Shown here one piece after another: positions 59,717-64,000 of a stretch of DNA of 64,000 nt. A program made the translations under genes and the position numbers. The stretch's first letter is position 1. The number at the start of each line of letters is the position of its first letter. The stretch is from CAYTLW01 sp964438735 (lineage in GTDB: Bacteria > Myxococcota_A > UBA9042). Where the stretch lies: the NCBI GenBank assembly GCA_964438735.1, contig CAYTLW010000011.1, forward strand, positions 39,444 to 103,443, given 5' to 3'. Under the pieces are notes generated by a model. That model was not told the origin of the DNA, did not search any database, and saw nothing but the letters and a program-made list of their open reading frames with translations.

Positions 59717-61072
59717 ATGAGCTTTCGCATCGTCGAGATCATCGCCGACAAGCGCGACGGCAAGGCCCTGTCTCAAGGCGCCATCGACCACTTCGTGCAG
59801 GGCTTCACCGCAGGCACCGTGCCCGACTACCAGGCCGCCGCCTGGCTGATGGCCGTGCTCTGGCGCGGCATGGACGCCGACGAGACCGCCTGGCTGCTGG
59901 ATGCCATGCAGCGCAGCGGCGACTACATCACCTGGGAGCACCTGGACCAGCCCACCGCCGACAAGCACTCCACCGGCGGCGTCGGCGACAAGGTCTCCAT
60001 CCCCCTGGCCCCCGCCGTGGCCGCCTGCGGCGTCGCCGTACCCATGATCTCCGGCCGCGGCCTGGGCCACACCGGCGGCACCCTGGACAAGCTCGAGTCC
60101 ATGCCCGGCCCCGGTGGCAACCCCAAGGGTTTCGGCGTCGACTACGACCTGGACGGATTCCGCCGCCTGGTGGGCGAAGTGGGCGTGGCCATGATCGGCC
60201 AGACCGAGACCATCGTGCCCGCCGATCGCAAGATGTACGCCCTGCGCGACGTGACCGCGACGGTGGAGTCCATCCCGCTGATCGTCGCCTCGATCATGAG
60301 CAAGAAGTTGGCCGAAGGCGCGGCCTCGCTGGTGCTCGACGTCAAGGTCGGCACCGGCGCCTTTATGAAGGACGCCGAGCGCGCCAACCAACTCGCTCTG
60401 GCCCTGGCCGACGCCGGACGTCGCTGCGGCCGCAAGGTCACCGCCTTCCTCAGCGCCATGGAGCGCCCCCTGGGCAGCCACATCGGCAACGCCCTGGAGA
60501 TCCTCGAATCCGTGCACCTGCTACGGGGCGAAGGCCCCGCCGACACCCGCGAGCTGGTCTGCCGCCTGGGCGGCGAGATGCTCCGCCTGGCCGGCGTGTC
60601 GCCAGATCTCGACAGCGGCTATGCGCGGATTGCCGGTTCCTTGGACGATGGCAGCGCGCTGGTGAAATTCCAGCAGATGGTCCAGGCCCAGGGCGGCGAC
60701 CCGGCCATCGGCGACGATCCCGACGGCGTGCTGGGCCGGGTCTGGAAGGCGCCCGTCATCACCACGCTGGACGCGTGGCAGAACGGCACCGTAGCCCGCA
60801 TGGACGCGCTGCAGGTGGGGCTGGCGGCGGTCCGTTTGGGTGCTGGGCGCAACAAGTCCAGCGATCCGGTGGATCCGCGCGTCGGCTTCGTATTGGCGCG
60901 CAAGCCGGGTGAGCCGGTGACGACGGGTGAGGCGCTGGTGGAGATCCACGCCGCGAGCGACGGTGACGCCGAAGCGGCGGCCGTACGGCTGAGGGAGGCG
61001 ATCGATATCGCCGAGCCCGGGGTCGGGGTGCAGGTGCCGCCGCTGTTGGGGGCTGTGCATTCGGAGTTGTAG
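59717..61072 (+). CDS. deoA: Thymidine/pyrimidine-nucleoside phosphorylase
   Basis: 451 residues from the ATG at 59717, after GGAG; the frame start at 59684 adds 11 residues. It splits thymidine or pyrimidine nucleosides with phosphate in salvage. Motifs: 'K-H-S-T-G-G-V-G-D-K-V-S' phosphate site, 'M-I-S-G-R-G-L-G-H-T-G-G-T-L-D-K-L-E-S', the 'S-I-M-S-K-K-L-A-E-G' stretch and the 'L-V-L-D-V-K-V-G-T-G-A-F' strand. A C-terminal PYNP domain (about 345-440) is present, including 'D-P-R-V-G-F'. Length fits both DeoA and Pdp, so the exact specificity is open. Confidence 0.95.
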   Translation: MSFRIVEIIADKRDGKALSQGAIDHFVQGFTAGTVPDYQAAAWLMAVLWRGMDADETAWLLDAMQRSGDYITWEHLDQPTADKHSTGGVGDKVSIPLAPAVAACGVAVPMISGRGLGHTGGTLDKLESMPGPGGNPKGFGVDYDLDGFRRLVGEVGVAMIGQTETIVPADRKMYALRDVTATVESIPLIVASIMSKKLAEGAASLVLDVKVGTGAFMKDAERANQLALALADAGRRCGRKVTAFLSAMERPLGSHIGNALEILESVHLLRGEGPADTRELVCRLGGEMLRLAGVSPDLDSGYARIAGSLDDGSALVKFQQMVQAQGGDPAIGDDPDGVLGRVWKAPVITTLDAWQNGTVARMDALQVGLAAVRLGAGRNKSSDPVDPRVGFVLARKPGEPVTTGEALVEIHAASDGDAEAAAVRLREAIDIAEPGVGVQVPPLLGAVHSEL

Positions 61073-61128
61073 GTGGGCCCCGTGGAGGGCATCAACTCGC
61101 CGCTCTCCCCACCTTCACCTGCTTCCGG

Positions 61129-61656
61129 ATGTGGCAGTCGTCGTACTGGTCCGGCTTCGTCTTCTTCCAGCAGAAGATGGTCGTGCAGCGCACCACGGTG
61201 AAGTGGAAGATCAAGGAGTTCCGCAAGTACTTCGACTGTACCCTGGGCGCCATCAAAGGCGTCGAAGGGTACGTGCAGCAGGGCGCCAACACCTGGAACC
61301 AGAACGTCGACCATCACACCGCCGTCAACGAGGGCCTGAAGTGGGTCAACAAGGTGCTCGACGACGCCTGGGGCTATGCCTGGGGCGGCGTCAGCGCCAA
61401 GAGCTGCCTGCAGATGTTCTGGTACAGCGACCTCATCGAGCTCGCCGGCACCGGCCCGGCGCCTATCGGCAGCGAACACTGCGGCACCATCGGCCCCGGC
61501 AACGCCGTCGACCCTCAGATGCAGACGCCGTGGTGGAACGTCTCCAAGGTCACCGGCGAGACCGGCCAGAAGCTCCTGGTCCGTGTCCGCCAGCCCAACG
61601 GCCAGAACCTCGCCTTCCCCTACAAGCTCATGCTCTTCGCAGGTGGGATCTTCTAG
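61129..61656 (+). CDS. Unrecognised Trp/Lys-rich protein, possibly a 5'-truncated remnant
   Basis: 175 residues from an ATG with no clear ribosome site; the frame is open further back into the 3' end of deoA but without any start codon. The composition is unlike random GC-rich shadow: Trp-rich, with 'F-F-Q-Q-K-M-V-V-Q-R-T-T-V-K-W-K-I', 'W-N-Q-N-V-D-H-H-T-A', 'W-G-Y-A-W-G-G' and a C-terminal 'F-P-Y-K-L-M-L-F-A-G-G-I-F'. It has no signal peptide, and the product begins abruptly, as though an N-terminal part was lost near 61075-61130. It precedes the P-domain gene by 42 bp. No family is recognised. Confidence 0.55.
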   Translation: MWQSSYWSGFVFFQQKMVVQRTTVKWKIKEFRKYFDCTLGAIKGVEGYVQQGANTWNQNVDHHTAVNEGLKWVNKVLDDAWGYAWGGVSAKSCLQMFWYSDLIELAGTGPAPIGSEHCGTIGPGNAVDPQMQTPWWNVSKVTGETGQKLLVRVRQPNGQNLAFPYKLMLFAGGIF

Positions 61657-61698
61657 ATCTGCTAGGCTGCTCCCCCAAATCGCCCACGGGAGCCCAGC

Positions 61699-63999
61699 AT
61701 GTCACGCCACCTTCGTATCGGACTCGTCCTCGTCGCCCTGTCTCTGCCCGCCCTGTGCCTGCCGGCCCTGTTCCCGTCCGACGCCTCCGCCGCGGTGCCC
61801 GGCACCCTGGCGGTCACCGGCACCATCAAGGCCCAGGGGGGACCGGCCACCGACGGCAAGTACATCGCCACCTTCTCCATCTACCCCAGCGAGAAGGGCG
61901 GCAGCGCGGTCTGGACCGAGGGCATGTCGGCTGTGGACGTCAAGGGCGGCCTCTTCGGTCACGTCCTGGGCACCAAGAAGCCGCTGACGCCGGCCCTGCT
62001 GGTCAGCTTGAAGGAGGCCTGGCTGGGCGTGGCCATCAACGTCGATCCAGAACAGCCCAGGGTCCGACTGCACTCGGTGGCCCACGCCATCCAGGCGGCG
62101 ACCGCCATGGGTCTGGACTGCTCCGGCTGCGTCGGCCCCAAGCAGCTGGCCGCCGGCGCCATCTCGGCCGACAAGGTGGGCTTCACATTCGCCGGCTCCA
62201 AGACCAAGGGCGGCCCGGCCAGCAAGGCCCTGGACCTGCAATGCACCGGCTGCGTCTCCCTGGCCGAGTTGAAGATCGACGGCGACCTGGACCTCGGCGG
62301 CAACGCCATCAAGGCCAAGACCGCCAGCATCGGCACCATCAGCGCCCAGAGCCTCAGCGCCCAGACGGTCAGCGCCTCCAGCTTTGTCGGCGATGGCTCC
62401 AAGCTGAGCGGCATCAAGACGCCCGCAGGCAGCTGTGCGGTCAAGGGCCAGGTGGTCAAGGGCATCAAACCCGACGGTTCACTCATCTGCGTGGCCGGCG
62501 GTGGCGCCGGCGGACTGCCGCCGGACGGCATCGACGAGATCTCCAACGGCCTGATCTTCAACCAGTTCATCGATTCGGCCAAGAGCAAGGCGCCGGTCCC
62601 CATCCCCGACAACAACCCCATCGGCGTGTCCGACACCATCGACTTCCCCGATGTAGGACTGGCCCAGAAGCTCACGGTCCATGTCGACGTGGAGAACTCC
62701 AAGCTGAACGCCGTCGAACTGACTCTCTACGACCCGGCCAATCAGAAATACGTGCTCCTGGCCAAAGGCGCCGGCAAGGGCAACAAGCTCAAGACCAGCT
62801 ACCCTGAGCCGACCAAACCCGCCTCAGGCGATCTCACCACCTGGGTCGGCAAGAACCCCAAGGGCAAGTGGCGGCTCAAGGTCACGGACGAGTCCTTCTT
62901 GAACAACGACAAGGATGGGGCGGTCAAGAGCTGGCGCATCGATATCCAGACCCTGTCCAGCAAGAAGATTCAGATCAAGGGCGACCTGATCGTCGACGGC
63001 TCGCTGAACGGCACCAACGGCGACACCAACTTCGACGGCAAGGTGGTCTTCAAGAACTCGGTGCATTTCCAGGGCGACGTCTCGTTCACCGACATCAAGG
63101 AGAAGACCTTCAACATCTGCTCCGACCCCAACCCCAACGGCCCCTGCGTGGTCAAGCTCTACGCCGGGCGCTCCTTCCTGGAGGCCGCACAGCACTGCGC
63201 CAAGCAGAAGGCGGACATCTGCACCGACAGCCAGGCCACCGCCATGCGCAAGCTGGTCAACGTCGCGTCGATCTACAACTTCGACCTGCGGCCCAACTGG
63301 ACCAACTCCTTCGCCGACAACGACGGCAAGCAGTGGAACAACGCCAATGGAGGCACCGGCGACAATCACAACGACGCCGAGAAGTACTCCGTACCTTGCT
63401 GCCATAACATCACCCCGCCGGTGGCCGGCGAGCAGAAGGTCGGCGGTGTCAGGGTGCTCAAGGTCAAGAACAGCGCCAACTACACCTGGGATGAAGCGGT
63501 GAAGGGATGCCTGGACCTCAAGGCTGACCTCTGTGACAAGGGGCAATACCGGGTGTTGCGCAAGAAGGGCAAGATCTCAGCCACCATGTGGGCTTCAGAT
63601 CACTCCGATAACGACGGCAACCAGGCCAGTTCGGCCATCGGCGGGACCTCGGATAATCCGAACCCGAGCCAGAAATACGGCTACGCTTGCTGTGCCACCA
63701 ATCGCGACAAGCTCAGCTGCCCCGCCGGTGCGACCGACATCCAGGGCGTCTGCGTGGCCAAGATCCACAACGGCGGCACCAACTGGGACAACGCCTCCAC
63801 AGCTTGCGGCAACCTGGGCGCGCGCCTGTGCTCCATCGCCCAGACGGCCGTCCTGCGCAAGGCCGGCAAGGTCACCCACAGCGCCAGCTGGACGGCGTCC
63901 TATAGCGACAACGACGGCAGCCAGGCCGCGGTCGGCGTGGGCAATGCCGGAGACAATCACGGCACCGGCAGCAGCTACGGCTACGCGTGCTGTTACTAG
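61699..63999 (+). CDS. Secreted P-domain protein with three Cys/DND modules
   Basis: 766 residues ending one base before the window edge. A signal peptide (1-31) is followed by a tail-fibre-like beta region (about 33-270) with 'G-L-F-G-H-V-L-G', C-S-G-C and C-T-G-C pairs and a 'S-A-Q-S-L-S-A-Q' stretch. A proprotein-convertase P domain follows (about 295-425: 'D-T-I-D-F-P-D-V-G', 'G-K-W-R-L-K-V', 'L-K-S-W-R-I' as 'V-K-S-W-R-I-D-I'). The C-terminus holds three related units at about 483-570, 584-670 and 684-766, each with two Cys, a central 'S-D-N-D-G' or 'A-D-N-D-G', 'G-D-N' or 'S-D-N', and a final 'A-C-C'. The last unit is not a known family to me. Probably a secreted or surface binding protein. 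Confidence 0.87.
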   Translation: MSRHLRIGLVLVALSLPALCLPALFPSDASAAVPGTLAVTGTIKAQGGPATDGKYIATFSIYPSEKGGSAVWTEGMSAVDVKGGLFGHVLGTKKPLTPALLVSLKEAWLGVAINVDPEQPRVRLHSVAHAIQAATAMGLDCSGCVGPKQLAAGAISADKVGFTFAGSKTKGGPASKALDLQCTGCVSLAELKIDGDLDLGGNAIKAKTASIGTISAQSLSAQTVSASSFVGDGSKLSGIKTPAGSCAVKGQVVKGIKPDGSLICVAGGGAGGLPPDGIDEISNGLIFNQFIDSAKSKAPVPIPDNNPIGVSDTIDFPDVGLAQKLTVHVDVENSKLNAVELTLYDPANQKYVLLAKGAGKGNKLKTSYPEPTKPASGDLTTWVGKNPKGKWRLKVTDESFLNNDKDGAVKSWRIDIQTLSSKKIQIKGDLIVDGSLNGTNGDTNFDGKVVFKNSVHFQGDVSFTDIKEKTFNICSDPNPNGPCVVKLYAGRSFLEAAQHCAKQKADICTDSQATAMRKLVNVASIYNFDLRPNWTNSFADNDGKQWNNANGGTGDNHNDAEKYSVPCCHNITPPVAGEQKVGGVRVLKVKNSANYTWDEAVKGCLDLKADLCDKGQYRVLRKKGKISATMWASDHSDNDGNQASSAIGGTSDNPNPSQKYGYACCATNRDKLSCPAGATDIQGVCVAKIHNGGTNWDNASTACGNLGARLCSIAQTAVLRKAGKVTHSASWTASYSDNDGSQAAVGVGNAGDNHGTGSSYGYACCY

Positions 64000-64000
64000 A

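Noticed and set aside
60619..61479. Minus-strand frame of 286 residues over the deoA end and the Trp-rich gene
   Set aside because: It crosses both genes and lacks any recognisable motif.

Overview
The window is high-G+C bacterial chromosome, densely packed, with strong G/C bias at third codon positions (hence many long antisense shadow frames). The gene content suggests a predatory or gliding type of deltaproteobacterium, most likely Myxococcota or a sister group such as Bradymonadota. The signs are RCC1-repeat, VWA and Cys-rich repeat surface proteins, lipoproteins with Asp/Gly/Thr-rich linkers, a Ser/Thr kinase with an ATPase/TPR tail, an MJ0042-type zinc-ribbon membrane protein, an extensin-like protein and a full RecBCD. 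No tRNA, rRNA, IS element, prophage or CRISPR array was seen. The taxon is an inference from gene families, not from a marker gene.

Layout. 1-7.9 kb: end of an RCC1-repeat protein, then a VWA protein and a histidine kinase/response regulator pair, a protein built of three SspB-like units, and an extensin-like protein. 7.9-14 kb: an ARPP-1 protein divergent from a creatininase-family hydrolase, a large Ser/Thr kinase-ATPase and a small ZU5-like partner. 14-24 kb: recC-recB-recD on the minus strand, divergent from a WYL regulator. 24-29 kb: WYL regulator, lipase-like hydrolase, a dual-specificity phosphatase/ADP-ribosylglycohydrolase fusion and a zinc-ribbon membrane protein. 29-35 kb: a giant BadF/HgdB-type acyl-CoA dehydratase activase whose frame runs on without a stop into a DUF4846 module. 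35-46.6 kb: RNase HI, Cys-rich lipoprotein, DUF368 transporter, methyltransferase, lamin-tail lipoprotein, ribulose-phosphate epimerase, aldo/keto reductase, AGCS symporter, parvulin-type lipoprotein and an outer-membrane barrel. 46.9-49.8 kb: ftsE-ftsX-envC. 49.8-54 kb: uvrC and a PpiD-like foldase. 54-64 kb: orphan histidine kinase, DinG-type helicase, polytopic membrane protein, thymidine/pyrimidine phosphorylase, an orphan possibly truncated gene and a P-domain surface protein with three copies of an unfamiliar Cys-rich module.

How genes work together. FtsEX-EnvC would control septal amidases; EnvC here has lost part of the M23 zinc site, as expected of an activator. RecBCD, UvrC, DinG and RNase HI form a DNA-repair theme, and the WYL regulator lies where it could control recCBD. 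PpiD-like foldase, parvulin lipoprotein and outer-membrane barrel belong to envelope biogenesis. The ARPP-1 protein and the phosphatase-ADP-ribosylglycohydrolase fusion belong to families that are named for each other and may act in one nucleotide/ADP-ribose pathway.

Best candidates for something new: the triple SspB-like protein, the BadF-DUF4846 continuous frame, a three-strand RNA switch-like leader over the VWA gene, the triplicated Cys/DND module of the last gene, and the 25-bp operator-like palindrome between DUF368 and the methyltransferase.
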